Shown here: positions 7,998-17,115 of the stretch, one piece after another
Layout of the letters: every line of letters starts with the position of its first letter
How positions within the stretch are numbered: position 1 is the stretch's first letter
Assembly: GCA_036488725.1 (NCBI GenBank)
Contig: DASXHD010000019.1
Span: forward strand, 55,066 to 119,065
DNA length: 64,000 bases
Direction: 5' to 3'
Origin: DASXHD01 sp036488725
GTDB taxonomy: Bacteria; Myxococcota_A; Polyangia; Polyangiales; Polyangiaceae
The notes under the pieces: generated by a model
What the model saw: the letters and a program-made list of their open reading frames with translations, nothing else
The model's database searches: none
What the model was told of the DNA's origin: nothing
Made by a program: the position numbers and the translations under genes

Positions 7998-8065
7998 CAC
8001 CGAGAATAAGGCGGCGAAATGCCACGAAGACAAAAGGAAAAGATGGGCTAGGCTCCGCGCGGCCC

Positions 8066-9670
8066 ATGGCCCACGGATACCTCGCGATCGTCCTTCATGC
8101 CCACCTGCCCTTCGTGCGGCATCCGGAGCACGAGCGCCACCTCGAGGAGCGTTGGTTCTACGAGGCGCTGATCGAATGCTACCTGCCGCTCATCGACATG
8201 CTCGATCGGCTCGCGGGCGACAACGTGCCGGTCGCGCTGACGATGAGCCTCACGCCGCCGCTCGCCGCGATGATGCGCGACGAGCTCCTTCGCAAACGCT
8301 TCGAAGGGCACCTCGGGCGGATGGAGCAGCTCGCCGAAAAAGAGATGGTGCGTCTCTACGGCAACGCCGAGCTCGCGCCGCTCGCGACGTTTTATCGCGA
8401 GGAGCTCGCGCGCGTGCGCGCCGTCTGGGAGCGGCACGGCGGCGACGTGGTCGGTGCATTCTGCAAGCATTGGGACGCGGGCCGCGTGGAGATCATCACG
8501 TGCTCGGCGACGCACTGTTACTTGCCGGCGATGATCACCGAGCCCGAAGGCGTGCGCGCGCAATTGCGGCTCGGCATGGAAGGCTTCGAGGCGATCGTCG
8601 GGCGCAAGCCGCTCGGCATGTGGCTTCCCGAGTGCGCGTATCACCCGGCGATCGATCGCGCGATCGCCGACGCCGGCGTTCGCTTCACGATTTTGGACAC
8701 GCACGGCGTGACGCGCGCGCGGCCGCAGCCGCCGTTCGGCGAGCACGCGCCGATCCTTTCGCCCGCGGGCGTCGCGTTCTTCGCGCGCGATCAAGAATCG
8801 TCGCGGCAGGTGTGGTCGCGCGAAGAAGGTTATCCGGGCGACGCGTATTACCGCGATTTCTACCGCGACATCGGCTTCGACTTGCCGGAGGAGCACCTCT
8901 ATGGCGAGGTCGTCGGCGACGGCAATCGCTTGATGACCGGCCTCAAGTACTACCGAATCACCGGCAAGAAAGTTAACAAGCAACCGTACATGCCCGGCGT
9001 CGCGAAAGAGCGCGCGTGGGAGCACGCGGGCGACTTCGTGCGGAATCGCGCGACGCAGGTCGGTTACTTGTCGAGGACGATGGGCGGCGTCACGCCGATC
9101 GTCGTCTCGCCGTACGACGCCGAGCTCTTCGGGCACTGGTGGTACGAGGGGCCGATGTTTCTCGAGGCGGTGTTTCGTCGCCTCGCTCAGGACGTGCGGA
9201 GCGACGTCGAGCCGATCACGCTGCGCGGTTACCTCGAGCGTCACCCGGTCGCCGCGATGGCGACGCCGAGCGCGTCGTCGTGGGGCGCCGGCGGTTACGG
9301 CGAAGTTTGGGTCGGTCCGAAGAGCGCGTGGGTTTGGCGGCACGTGCACCACGCGACGCGCTACGCGTCGTGGCTCGTGAAGCAGCATCGCGACGTGAGC
9401 GGCGCGCGCGGGCGAGCGCTCGATCAAGTCGTGCGCGAGCTCCTCTTGCTGCAGTCGAGCGACTGGCCGTTCATCTTGCACACGGGCACATCGAGCGGTT
9501 ACGCGCTCGCGCGTCTGCAGGCGCACGATCACCGTCTGCGGAGGCTCGCGTACATCGTGGAGCGCGACGTGACGTCGAACGAGGACGCGAAGTGGCTCGA
9601 CGACGTTTGCGCGCGGGATAATTTTTTGTGGCAGCTCGAGGGGGAGAGGCTCCGCGGGGTTTTCGAGTAG
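8066..9670 (+). CDS. glycoside hydrolase family 57 enzyme, probable 1,4-alpha-glucan branching type
   Basis: The 534-residue protein opens with the GH57 signature VLHAHLPFVRHPE. The nucleophile motif MWLPECAYHP contains Glu189, and the acid/base motif VSPYDAELFGHWWYEGP contains Asp351. A C-terminal DUF1957-like helical region follows, with SSDWPFILHTG. This arrangement and length match GH57 alpha-glucan branching enzymes, which introduce alpha-1,6 branches into glycogen in the cytoplasm; amylopullulanase-type activity is less likely. The start ATG at 8066 is the Met directly before the conserved block. No glycogen synthase or phosphorylase lies nearby, so it is probably a stand-alone transcript. 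Confidence 0.9.
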   Translation: MAHGYLAIVLHAHLPFVRHPEHERHLEERWFYEALIECYLPLIDMLDRLAGDNVPVALTMSLTPPLAAMMRDELLRKRFEGHLGRMEQLAEKEMVRLYGNAELAPLATFYREELARVRAVWERHGGDVVGAFCKHWDAGRVEIITCSATHCYLPAMITEPEGVRAQLRLGMEGFEAIVGRKPLGMWLPECAYHPAIDRAIADAGVRFTILDTHGVTRARPQPPFGEHAPILSPAGVAFFARDQESSRQVWSREEGYPGDAYYRDFYRDIGFDLPEEHLYGEVVGDGNRLMTGLKYYRITGKKVNKQPYMPGVAKERAWEHAGDFVRNRATQVGYLSRTMGGVTPIVVSPYDAELFGHWWYEGPMFLEAVFRRLAQDVRSDVEPITLRGYLERHPVAAMATPSASSWGAGGYGEVWVGPKSAWVWRHVHHATRYASWLVKQHRDVSGARGRALDQVVRELLLLQSSDWPFILHTGTSSGYALARLQAHDHRLRRLAYIVERDVTSNEDAKWLDDVCARDNFLWQLEGERLRGVFE

Positions 9671-9691
9671 CGCCCCAAATTGGGCCTTAAA

Positions 9692-9734
9692 GAAGCCGCG
9701 GAGGGGCTTCCGGAAGCCACTTTTTGGCTTACCG
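9692..9734 (+). other. two adjacent hairpins downstream of the GH57 gene
   Basis: GAAGCC and GGCTTC pair at 9692-9710. Immediately after, AAGCCA and TGGCTT pair across a T-rich loop at 9711-9734, with an outer CGG/CCG and one bulged base. They lie about 20 bases after the GH57 stop, where a terminator is expected, but no T-tract follows. They share the GAAGCC motif, so they may be alternatives that exclude each other. The rest of the 226-base gap up to dapA shows nothing I can name. Confidence 0.4.
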
Positions 9735-9896
9735 AATCGACCAGTCGCCTCCGGGCACCCCCACGCGGGCTTCCCGCATGTCGAGCAGAAATGGCAGATG
9801 CCACGATTTGCCTTCGTGCGAGCAGACGGCGCGAGCGACGCAGCTTGATTACCCGGCGCGTGGCGCGGGGGGAGCCACTTCGGCTACAACCAACGC

Positions 9897-10772
9897 GTGA
9901 AGCTCGAAGGCACATACACAGCAGTCGTCACGCCATTCACACGCTCCGACGCGATCGATTGGCCCGCCTACGAACGCGTCCTCGCGGACCAAATCGCCGG
10001 CGGAGTCACCGGCATCGTGCCGTGCGGAACGACCGGCGAGAGCCCGACGCTCTCGCAAGACGAACAGCGCGAAGTGATCGCGCGCACAGTGAGCGCGGTG
10101 AAGGGCAAGGCGGTCGTCGTCGCCGGCGCCGGATCGAGCTCGACCGCGCACGTCGCGGAGCTCGCGAAACAAGCCGAAAAGGCTGGCGCGGACGCGGTGA
10201 TGGTCGTCGTGCCTTATTACAACAAGCCGACGCAAGACGGGCTCGTGCGGCACTTCGTGTCGGTCGCGAAGAGCGTCGCGCGGCCGATCGTCGTCTACAA
10301 CATTCCGGGACGGAGCGGCGTCGACCTCGGGCTCGACGCGATGGCGCGCATCGTCGACGCGGCGCCGAACGTCGTCGCGACGAAAGAAGCGACCGGCAAC
10401 GTGATCCGCGCGCAGCAGCTCGCGGCGCGCTTCGGCGATCGATTGACCATTCTATCCGGCGACGACGCCCTCACGCTGCCGATGATCGCGGTCGGCGCGC
10501 GCGGCGTCATCAGCGTCGCGTCGAACGTCGTGCCGGGCGAAGTGACGCGCGCGACGAAGCTCGCTTTGGACGGGGACCTGCCGCGCGCCCGCGCTGCGCA
10601 CTTGCGACTCGTGCCTTTTTTCGAGGCGCTCTTCATCGAGCCGGGCGTCGCGTCGGCGAAGGCGCTCCTCGCGCATCGCGGGCTCTGCGAGAACGTCCTG
10701 CGTGAGCCGATGACGCCGCTCGGCGAAGCGGCGCGCAAGGCGCTCTTTTCGGCGTACGAGAAAATCTCGTGA
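9897..10772 (+). CDS. dapA: 4-hydroxy-tetrahydrodipicolinate synthase
   Basis: The 291-residue TIM-barrel protein condenses pyruvate with aspartate semialdehyde in lysine and diaminopimelate synthesis. The substrate motif GTTGE is near residues 43-47, Tyr134 lies in VVYNIPGR, and the Schiff-base Lys163 lies in ATKEATGN. The length is typical. The GTG start at 9897 gives the conserved MKLEGTYTAVVTPF beginning. It overlaps dapB by four bases (GTGA), so the two enzymes are translationally coupled. Confidence 0.97.
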   Translation: MKLEGTYTAVVTPFTRSDAIDWPAYERVLADQIAGGVTGIVPCGTTGESPTLSQDEQREVIARTVSAVKGKAVVVAGAGSSSTAHVAELAKQAEKAGADAVMVVVPYYNKPTQDGLVRHFVSVAKSVARPIVVYNIPGRSGVDLGLDAMARIVDAAPNVVATKEATGNVIRAQQLAARFGDRLTILSGDDALTLPMIAVGARGVISVASNVVPGEVTRATKLALDGDLPRARAAHLRLVPFFEALFIEPGVASAKALLAHRGLCENVLREPMTPLGEAARKALFSAYEKIS

Positions 10773-11491
10773 CCCGTGCGGCGATCTTGGGCGCGCGCGG
10801 ACGCATGGGCGCGGCCGTCGCGCGACTCGCGCCCGAGCACGACGTCGAGGTCGTCCTCGCGATCGATTCGGACGTCGGCCATCTCGATCAGCTCGCGCAC
10901 GCGAGGCCCGAGGTGCTGATCGATTTTTCGGCGCCGCACGTCACCGCCGACGCCGCGCGCGCGTGCACGATGAACGGCGTCGCGCTCGTCAGCGGCACGA
11001 CCGGCCTCGACGAAGCCGCCAAGCGCGCCCTCGACGACGCGGCGCGCGCCGTCCCGGTTTTGTGGGAGCCGAACATGAGCGTCGGCGTCCTCGTGCTCGG
11101 CGAGGTCCTGCGGCAAGCGCTCGCGATGCTCGGCGAATCGTACGACGTCGAGATCGTCGAGACGCACCACAAGAAAAAGAAAGACGCGCCGAGCGGCACC
11201 GCACTTCGGCTCGCCGAGATCGTCCGCGAGGCGCGCAGCGGGCCGATCGTCAACGGACGCGCGGGAAAAAGCGCGGCGCGTGCGCCGGGCGAAGTCGGCG
11301 TTCTCGCCGTGCGCGGCGGCGACGTCGTCGGCGATCACGTCGTGCATTTACTCGGCGACGGCGAGCGCCTCGAGCTCGTGCACCGCGCGACGAGCCGCGA
11401 CGTGTTCGCGCACGGCGCGCTCCGCGCCGCGCGTTGGATCGTCGGCAAGCCCGCCGGCCGCTATTCGCTCCGCGCGGTGCTCGGCGCTTAG
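10769..11491 (+). CDS. dapB: 4-hydroxy-tetrahydrodipicolinate reductase
   Basis: The 240-residue protein starts with the nucleotide-binding loop LGARGRMG and carries the catalytic block ETHHKKKKDAPSGTA (His133/134 and the following Lys). The motif VSGTTG lies near residue 73. It reduces the DapA product with NAD(P)H, the next step to diaminopimelate for peptidoglycan and lysine. The GTG start lies inside the dapA stop (GTGA), and its 3' end overlaps the convergent gene at 11488 by four bases. It is slightly shorter than the usual 265-270 residues, mainly in the N-terminal domain. Confidence 0.96.
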   Translation: MTRAAILGARGRMGAAVARLAPEHDVEVVLAIDSDVGHLDQLAHARPEVLIDFSAPHVTADAARACTMNGVALVSGTTGLDEAAKRALDDAARAVPVLWEPNMSVGVLVLGEVLRQALAMLGESYDVEIVETHHKKKKDAPSGTALRLAEIVREARSGPIVNGRAGKSAARAPGEVGVLAVRGGDVVGDHVVHLLGDGERLELVHRATSRDVFAHGALRAARWIVGKPAGRYSLRAVLGA

Positions 11492-12648
11492 AAATTAAGG
11501 ACGGCGTCGAGCCCCGCGCCGTTCGGACCGAACGTGGGCAAGACGCGCAAGCTCGTCGCGGGCGGCGGCGCGCCTTCTTCTTTTCCGTGATCGGTCATGA
11601 TGAGGACGACGCCGACCGCCGCGAGCCCGACCGCGGCGCTGCCGAGCACCCACGCGGTGGTGCCGAACGTGTCGGCGCGCTCGCGCGCGGAGCACGCCGC
11701 CGCTTGGCCGGGGATCGACAAGACCGTCGGCGACGCGTTCGTGCACGCGAGCGAACCGTTGAACTCGCCGCCGTGCGCGTTGCGCCAGTCGTTGAACGCG
11801 CTCGCGTCCGAGCCGCCGAAATAGAGGCCGCCCATCACGCCCGCCGCGATGAGCGCGGCGCCGGCGACGCCGACCGTGATGAAGCCGATCGTCCGCTTGA
11901 TGTGCGAAGGCCCGGACGGCGTGACCGGCGTCGCGGTCGCGAGCGCTTTCAGGTCGAACGTGACGTCGGTCGTCGCGTTGACCGCGACGTTGATCGTTTG
12001 CGCGGGCGCGCTCATCCCGTCGGCTTGCACCTCGATCGAGTGCCCGCCCGAGCCGACGAGCAACGTCGCCGCGCCATGATCGAGCTGGCCCGCAGCCTTT
12101 CCGTCGACGAGCACGGTGCCGGTCTGCGCGCCGTTCACGTGAACGGCGATCGTGCCTTGCGTCGCTTGTCCCGTGAGGTGCTCGTAGAGCGAGCTCGCGA
12201 CGCGGCGGAGCGCGTCGTCGTTCGCGTCCTTCAAGTTGTCGCTGTAGGTCTCTTTCGCGACTTGCTCCGGCTTGCCGCGCGTCCAGAGGTGAACCTCGGC
12301 CGTCACTTGATGCGGCATCGGCGCCTTCTGCACGTAGCCCCAGATGAAACGATCGGTCTTCAGCTGATCGCCGATGCGCTGGAGGCACGCCGAGTCCGGA
12401 CGCGACGGGCACTTGAGCGCAGGCAAGAGCGTCGAGAGCGACTGATTCGACTCCGAGAGCTGGAACGACGGCGAATTTCGCACGCGGCTCCGAATGGACG
12501 ACGTGAGCGCGTCGGCCTGATCTTCGCTCGCATCGTCCGAATCGAGCGCGACGACATGAATCGTTTGCGGCTTTTGCGCGAGCGCGAGCGCCGGCACGAG
12601 CAGCGCGGCGAGGGCGATGAGCACCGCCCAAAGCTTCGTCGATTGCAT
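11488..12648 (-). CDS. secreted or membrane protein with PEGA-like domain, function unknown
   Basis: The 386-residue protein has a cleavable signal peptide ending ALALAQ. An N-terminal domain follows, with the Cys pair of KCPSRPDSACLQRIGDQL and an FIWGYVQ strand, resembling myxobacterial proteins that sense or tally periplasmic functions. A PEGA-like beta domain (about 165-235, GTVLVDGKAAGQLDHG) is followed by two predicted transmembrane helices (about 255-280 and 330-352). PEGA domains are usually cell-surface or protein-contact modules. The short C-terminal tail would face the periplasm. It converges on dapB with a four-base overlap and is divergent from rsmD with only 30 bases between start codons. 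Confidence 0.75.
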   Translation of the reverse strand: MQSTKLWAVLIALAALLVPALALAQKPQTIHVVALDSDDASEDQADALTSSIRSRVRNSPSFQLSESNQSLSTLLPALKCPSRPDSACLQRIGDQLKTDRFIWGYVQKAPMPHQVTAEVHLWTRGKPEQVAKETYSDNLKDANDDALRRVASSLYEHLTGQATQGTIAVHVNGAQTGTVLVDGKAAGQLDHGAATLLVGSGGHSIEVQADGMSAPAQTINVAVNATTDVTFDLKALATATPVTPSGPSHIKRTIGFITVGVAGAALIAAGVMGGLYFGGSDASAFNDWRNAHGGEFNGSLACTNASPTVLSIPGQAAACSARERADTFGTTAWVLGSAAVGLAAVGVVLIMTDHGKEEGAPPPATSLRVLPTFGPNGAGLDAVLNF

Positions 12649-12678
12649 GAGCCAGAGGGTATCGTAAGAAGCGAACGG

Positions 12679-13257
12679 ATGCGAATCTCAGGTGGGATTC
12701 ATCGCTCTCGGCAGCTCGCGGCCCCGCGCGGCGCGAGCACGCGCCCGACGTCCGACCGTGTGCGCGAGGCGCTCTTTTCGATCCTCGACTCGCGCGGCGC
12801 GCTCGCCGGCGCGCGGGTCATCGACTTTTACGCCGGGACCGGCGCGCTCGGCCTCGAAGCCCTCTCGCGCGGCGCCGTCTTCGCGACGTTCGTCGAGTCC
12901 GATCGGCGCGCACTCGAGGCGCTCGGGAAAAACGTCGACGCCCTCCGCGAGCGGGATCGCGTTCGAATCCTGCCCGTTTCGGTCGCGCGCGCGGCGACGA
13001 CCCTCGCCAACGAGCAGGCGACCCTCGTCTTCTGCGATCCGCCCTACGCCGACCTCGCCGCGGCCACCGCGCTCCTCGCGAGCGTGGCGGAAAATCACGC
13101 CCTCGCGCGCGGCGCAACGATCGTGCTCGAGCACGCGACGCGCGATAAGCCGACGCTCGCCGCGCCTTCGTTGCGCGAGGCGGACCGCCGCGTCTACGGC
13201 GACACGACGCTCAGTTTGTACGCGTTCGAGGAAGTGTATACTCGCGGAACTTCATGA
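12679..13257 (+). CDS. rsmD: 16S rRNA (guanine966-N2)-methyltransferase
   Basis: The 192-residue protein begins MRISGGIHRSRQL and has the SAM-binding loop IDFYAGTGALGLEALSRG near residues 50-65. The N6/N2-methyltransferase catalytic motif FCDPPYAD has Asp at 120. PTSDRVREALFSILDS is diagnostic of RsmD, which methylates G966 of 16S rRNA during 30S assembly. Its stop overlaps the ATG of the next gene (ATGA at 13254-13257). The start ATG at 12679 is the conserved one. Confidence 0.95.
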   Translation: MRISGGIHRSRQLAAPRGASTRPTSDRVREALFSILDSRGALAGARVIDFYAGTGALGLEALSRGAVFATFVESDRRALEALGKNVDALRERDRVRILPVSVARAATTLANEQATLVFCDPPYADLAAATALLASVAENHALARGATIVLEHATRDKPTLAAPSLREADRRVYGDTTLSLYAFEEVYTRGTS

Positions 13258-13871
13258 GCTCCGGTCCGCCGCCTTCGCAGCCGCCGCCGCCGTCGGGCGG
13301 CAACGGCATGTACATCGCCGTCGCCATTCTGCTCTTGCTGGGAATCGGCGGCATCATCGTCTGGAAGCTGTCGGACAAGACGCCGCCGGCGCCGCCGCCG
13401 GTCGCATCGACCGCGCCGAGCGTGGCTTCGTCGTCGCCGATCAGCACGTCGATCATCGACGAGGTTCCGCTCCCGCCGCCGGTCATCGACGCCGGCCCCG
13501 CGCCGACGACGACCATCGTGCAGAGCGGCGGCGGGGACCCGTGCGCCGCGTCGGCTTGCTACGGCAACGTCGCGCCGGGCAGCGACGCCGAGCGCGGCCT
13601 GCAGCTCCTCGCGCACCAGACGCGTCGCAAGTGCTACGACCCCGCGCTCGCCAACGACCCGACGCTCCAAGGCCACGTGACGGTGCGCATGAAGATCGCG
13701 TCGAACGGCCAGATCTGCTCGGCGAACGTCGCCAAGAACGACATGCCGTCGACCTCGGTCGGCGAGTGCGCCGCGCGCATGCTCCTCGCGTCGGGCCGCG
13801 TGCCCGCGCCGAAGGGCGGCTGCGTCGAGCTCAACTTCCCGCTGAACTACGTGCCGATGGGCCAACACTGA
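13254..13871 (+). CDS. AgmX/PglI-like C-terminal domain protein with one membrane anchor
   Basis: The 205-residue protein has a Pro/Gly-rich cytoplasmic N-terminus, a transmembrane helix at 19-37, a Pro/Ala/Ser-rich spacer and a C-terminal TonB-like domain (about 115-200). That domain carries RRKCYDPALANDPTLQGHV and matches the AgmX/PglI pattern: a Cys before the repeat, NP-LxG, then a variable strand and GECAARMLLASGRVP. In Myxococcus, AgmX is tied to adventurous gliding motility, but the domain is widespread in myxobacterial envelope proteins, so motility is not established here. It is translationally coupled to rsmD and overlaps the next lipoprotein gene by one base. Confidence 0.8.
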   Translation: MSSGPPPSQPPPPSGGNGMYIAVAILLLLGIGGIIVWKLSDKTPPAPPPVASTAPSVASSSPISTSIIDEVPLPPPVIDAGPAPTTTIVQSGGGDPCAASACYGNVAPGSDAERGLQLLAHQTRRKCYDPALANDPTLQGHVTVRMKIASNGQICSANVAKNDMPSTSVGECAARMLLASGRVPAPKGGCVELNFPLNYVPMGQH

Positions 13872-14071
13872 TGCGCGTGTGGGCGCTGCTGGCGGTCGGC
13901 GCGATGTGCGTCGCGTGCGTCGACGGCACGACGCCCGACTGTAAGAGTCCTGACAGCGGCTGCTTCCCGGGCGACTCCGGCGGCGGACCAACTGTGGACA
14001 GTGGCCAATTGGACGCGAGTGATGCAAGCTCGGACGTGAACGAGGCGAGCGCGGACGCCGCAGCGGACTGA
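13871..14071 (+). CDS. small lipoprotein with Asp/Ser/Ala-rich tail
   Basis: The 66-residue product has a signal peptide with lipobox MCVAC. The mature part carries only two further Cys residues and is otherwise a low-complexity Gly/Asp/Ser/Ala chain. It has no folded domain, so it may be an outer-membrane-anchored spacer or a truncated lipoprotein that has lost its domain. The ATG shares its A with the TGA of the preceding AgmX-like gene (TGATG), so it is probably translated by re-initiation. Confidence 0.6.
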   Translation: MRVWALLAVGAMCVACVDGTTPDCKSPDSGCFPGDSGGGPTVDSGQLDASDASSDVNEASADAAAD

Positions 14072-14089
14072 GCTCACCGAGGGGATCGC

Positions 14090-15313
14090 GTGCCGGACAA
14101 CGACGACAATTCGAAGCCTCCCTTGTCACGCACGACGCGTCCGCCTAAATCGGACGACGAAGCGCCGACGACGCCGGTGCCGAGCACCGCGTTCCGTCGC
14201 TCGACGCAGCGGATGGCGGCGGTGCCCGCGTCGCAGCGCGCGCCGAGCGGTCCGGTCTCGCGCAGCCTCGCCGGGCACGCGTCGCTCCGCCGGTCGTCGC
14301 CGATCCTGCGTCTTTCGCCGGAAGATTTCGATCTCGTCAACGCCGCGCGGCGCATCCTCGAAGGGTCGCTTTCGCTCGTGCCGGGCGAGACCGTGCTCGT
14401 CATCGTCGATCGGCCGCGCGCCGATCTCGTGCCGTCGCTCGCCGAGGTCGCGAACGTTTGCGGCGCTCGGTGCGAGGTCGCCGTGCTCGACGACATCGCC
14501 CTGCGCCCGCTGCGCGAGGTGCCCAAAGCGCTCGAGGAGAAGCTCGCGCGCGCGCAAGCGACGGTGCTGCTCGTCGGGTTCGTCGAAGGCGAGCACACGA
14601 TGCGTCTCGAGCTGCTCGAGCGCGTGCGCGAGCTCGGCCTCCGCCACGCGCACATGGTCGGCGTCACGCGACGCGCGATGCTCGCCGGATTTTCCGTGGA
14701 TCCTACACGCATCTTGGACGCGACCCGCTCGGTGCGGACGCGCCTGCGCCCCAAATCGGTGATTCACGCGAAGACGGGCGCGGGCACCGACGTGACGGTG
14801 AAGCTCGACCCGTCGCACCGCTGGGCAGAGCACGTCGGCGTGATTCGCCCGGGGCGGTGGGAGAACTTGCCGTCGGGCGAGCTCATGACGTCGCCCGAGT
14901 CGGTCGACGGCGTCTTCGTGTGCGACGCGACCGCGGGCGGTGCGTTCGGCGCCGCGGCGGGCGTGCTCACGCGAACGCCGCTCCGCCTCGAGATCGAAGG
15001 CGGCATCGTCAAGAGCGTGAGCTGCAGCGACTCGTCGGTGCAGCGCGGCGTCGAGGCGTTCCTCGCGCTCGACCGCTACTCGAGCCGCGTCGGCACGATC
15101 GTGCTCGGCACGAACGTCGGGCTCCTCGCGCCGATCGGCGAGCTCGTGTGCGATCAGAATTTGCCGGGCCTTCATCTCACGCTCGGCTCGACGTTTCCCG
15201 ACGTGACCGGCGCGCCCGCGACGACGACGGCGCAGCTCTCGCTCACGTCCTCGGGCGGCGACGTCGACCTCGACGGCGCGCCGCTCATCCGCGCCGGCCG
15301 CTACATGGTCTGA
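14090..15313 (+). CDS. M29-like aminopeptidase homologue with altered metal site
   Basis: The 407-residue protein has a disordered N-terminus (1-70) and then a domain resembling M29 thermophilic aminopeptidases (AmpS/aminopeptidase T). Recognisable blocks are ENLPSGELMTSPE, near 265, where the first metal-binding Glu is present, VLGTNVGLLAPIGEL near 345, and LHLTLGSTFPDV near 365 with its His. Two other expected ligands look replaced: the Glu before the GTN motif (RVGTIVLGTN here) and the His of the C-terminal H-x-D pair (DVD here). It may therefore be non-catalytic or have a different substrate, like other members of this broad family. It is followed directly by truA. Confidence 0.65.
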   Translation: MPDNDDNSKPPLSRTTRPPKSDDEAPTTPVPSTAFRRSTQRMAAVPASQRAPSGPVSRSLAGHASLRRSSPILRLSPEDFDLVNAARRILEGSLSLVPGETVLVIVDRPRADLVPSLAEVANVCGARCEVAVLDDIALRPLREVPKALEEKLARAQATVLLVGFVEGEHTMRLELLERVRELGLRHAHMVGVTRRAMLAGFSVDPTRILDATRSVRTRLRPKSVIHAKTGAGTDVTVKLDPSHRWAEHVGVIRPGRWENLPSGELMTSPESVDGVFVCDATAGGAFGAAAGVLTRTPLRLEIEGGIVKSVSCSDSSVQRGVEAFLALDRYSSRVGTIVLGTNVGLLAPIGELVCDQNLPGLHLTLGSTFPDVTGAPATTTAQLSLTSSGGDVDLDGAPLIRAGRYMV

Positions 15314-16096
15314 ATGGAAACGCGCGGCGTGCTCCTCACGGTCGCGTATGACGGCGAGCGCTTCTCGGGTTGGGCGACGCAACCGTCGGGCGACGTGCGA
15401 ACGGTTCAGGACGTCCTCGGCGCGGCCATCGCGAGCATGGATCCCGGCGCGAGCAAGCCGCGCGGGGCGAGCCGCACCGACGCGGGCGTCCACGCCGAGC
15501 ACCAAGTCGCCGCGTTCGACACGACACGCGACATCGAATCGCGCGGCTGGGTTCTCGGCCTCAACGCGGCGCTCCCGGACGACGTCGCCGTGCGCGCGGC
15601 GCGGCAGGTCCCCGCTGGATTCGAGCCTCGGGCGTGCGCGCGCGGCAAGCGGTATCGTTATCGCTTGTTGCTCGATCCCGTGCGCAATCCACTTTGGCGC
15701 GGCCGCGCTTGGCGCGTGGGTCATCCGCTCGACCTCGAGCGCATGGCGCGCGAAGCTTCGCGCCTCGAGGGCACGCACGACTTCCGTGCGTTTCGGTCGG
15801 CGCGCGACGAGCGTCAAAATACCGAACGAACGATCCGCCGCGCCGCGCTCGAGCCGGAAGGCGAGCAGGTGGTGGGCATCGTCGTCGAGGGAAGCGCGTT
15901 CATGCACAACATGGTGCGCATCATTGCCGGCACGCTCGTCGACGTCGCGCGCGGTCAGCTCGAAGAGGGCGCCGTGAGCCGGGCGATCGCGAGCGGCGAG
16001 CGCGACGATCTCGGCCAGACCGCGCCGGCGCTCGGCCTCGTGCTCGAGCACGTCGAGCTCGCCGGCGTGGAAGGAGGCGACCCGTGGCCGCGCTGA
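15314..16096 (+). CDS. truA: tRNA pseudouridine synthase A (38-40)
   Basis: The 260-residue protein converts uridines 38-40 of the tRNA anticodon arm to pseudouridine. The catalytic Asp56 lies in GASRTDAGVHAEHQ. The N-terminal LTVAYDGERFSGWATQ and the later FMHNMVRIIAGTLVDVARG are family hallmarks. The ATG directly follows the stop of the M29-like gene with no spacing, and its 3' end overlaps the acetyltransferase gene by 13 bases, so these genes form an operon. Confidence 0.96.
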   Translation: METRGVLLTVAYDGERFSGWATQPSGDVRTVQDVLGAAIASMDPGASKPRGASRTDAGVHAEHQVAAFDTTRDIESRGWVLGLNAALPDDVAVRAARQVPAGFEPRACARGKRYRYRLLLDPVRNPLWRGRAWRVGHPLDLERMAREASRLEGTHDFRAFRSARDERQNTERTIRRAALEPEGEQVVGIVVEGSAFMHNMVRIIAGTLVDVARGQLEEGAVSRAIASGERDDLGQTAPALGLVLEHVELAGVEGGDPWPR

Positions 16097-17106
16097 CCGT
16101 TCCGTCGCGCGTCGTCGTTCGCGCGCCGCGTCCCGGCGACGGCGTCGCGGTCGCCAAGCTCTGGCGCGAGCTCTGGGACGTGCACGAAAGCTGGGGCGGC
16201 TACCCGGGCGCGAAAGACGATCTCACTTACGCGCGCGTGCAGACGCGCATCGAGCAAGAGGCACGCGCGCGACAAGGCAGCATCGCGCTCGGCCGACATT
16301 TGCATTTGGTCGCGACGCTCGACGGCGAGGTCGTCGGACAAGTCGAAGGATGGAGCGATCGTTACGGCATCGACGCGACGACGCCCGCGACGTGCGAGGT
16401 GCGCTCGCTCATCGTCATGCCCGAGGCGCGAAACTGCGGCGCGGGCGCCGCGCTGCTCGAAGGGCTCGGCCGCGAAGCCGTCGATCACGCGGGAGGACCC
16501 ACGGTTTTAGCGGCCGAAGTGCTCGAGCCGAACCCGGCGCACAGCTTCTACGCGCGCTGCGGCTACGCGCCCATCGCCTACAACGTGAGGCGCACTACCG
16601 CGCGCGTTCGCGACGCGTGGCCCGAGCGAGCGCGCGTCGCTCAACCGCGCGACGCGCTTCCGATCGCGATCCTCGAAGCCGCGCTCGCGCAGCGCCGCAA
16701 ACGCGTGGGCGACGCGCGCTTCGATCCGCCGCGCGCGGTCGACGCCGCGTGGCTCGGCGCGATCACCGCGCACCTTCAAACCGGCGGACAGATGCCGGTC
16801 GACCTCGTCGCGCTCGACGCGCAAAACGCGGTGCGCGCTTCGGCGACGCTCCTCGTGATGACGCTCGACCCGCCGTTTCTTCCCGTGCGCCGCGCCGCGC
16901 TCACGCGCACGAGCGTGGACCCCGCGCTCGATCCGACGCCGCTCGTCGCGGAGCTCGTCGAGCTCGGGGTGCAGATCGCATCCCGTTGGGGTGCGTCGAC
17001 GCTCGAGATCACCGACTTGAGCGCGCCCGGAACGCCGCTCCACGACGCCGCGCTGCGAACGGGAGCGACGCCATGGTCGCGCGTCGTAACGAAGAGCTGG
17101 CGCTGA
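16084..17106 (+). CDS. GNAT-type N-acetyltransferase, possibly two tandem domains
   Basis: The 340-residue protein has an N-terminal GNAT domain. Its acetyl-CoA motif A is VRSLIVMPEARNCGAGAALLEGL, near residues 103-125, and a C-terminal PAHSFYARCGYAPI is the usual motif B region. The second half (about 180-340) has an extended, similar predicted order and may be a degenerate second GNAT domain. It would transfer an acetyl group to an amine; the substrate is unknown. The GTG start at 16084 lies inside truA, which suggests translational coupling. The R-x-C-x-x-G variant replaces the usual R-x-x-G-x-G/A spacing. Confidence 0.75.
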   Translation: MAALTVPSRVVVRAPRPGDGVAVAKLWRELWDVHESWGGYPGAKDDLTYARVQTRIEQEARARQGSIALGRHLHLVATLDGEVVGQVEGWSDRYGIDATTPATCEVRSLIVMPEARNCGAGAALLEGLGREAVDHAGGPTVLAAEVLEPNPAHSFYARCGYAPIAYNVRRTTARVRDAWPERARVAQPRDALPIAILEAALAQRRKRVGDARFDPPRAVDAAWLGAITAHLQTGGQMPVDLVALDAQNAVRASATLLVMTLDPPFLPVRRAALTRTSVDPALDPTPLVAELVELGVQIASRWGASTLEITDLSAPGTPLHDAALRTGATPWSRVVTKSWR

Positions 17107-17115
17107 CGTTTCTAG

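Noticed and set aside
10963..13257. A very long open frame (764 codons) running through dapB, the PEGA-like gene region and rsmD.
   Set aside because: Only its 3' end from the ATG at 12679 encodes a recognisable protein. The rest is Arg/Ala-rich shadow, as expected in high-GC DNA.
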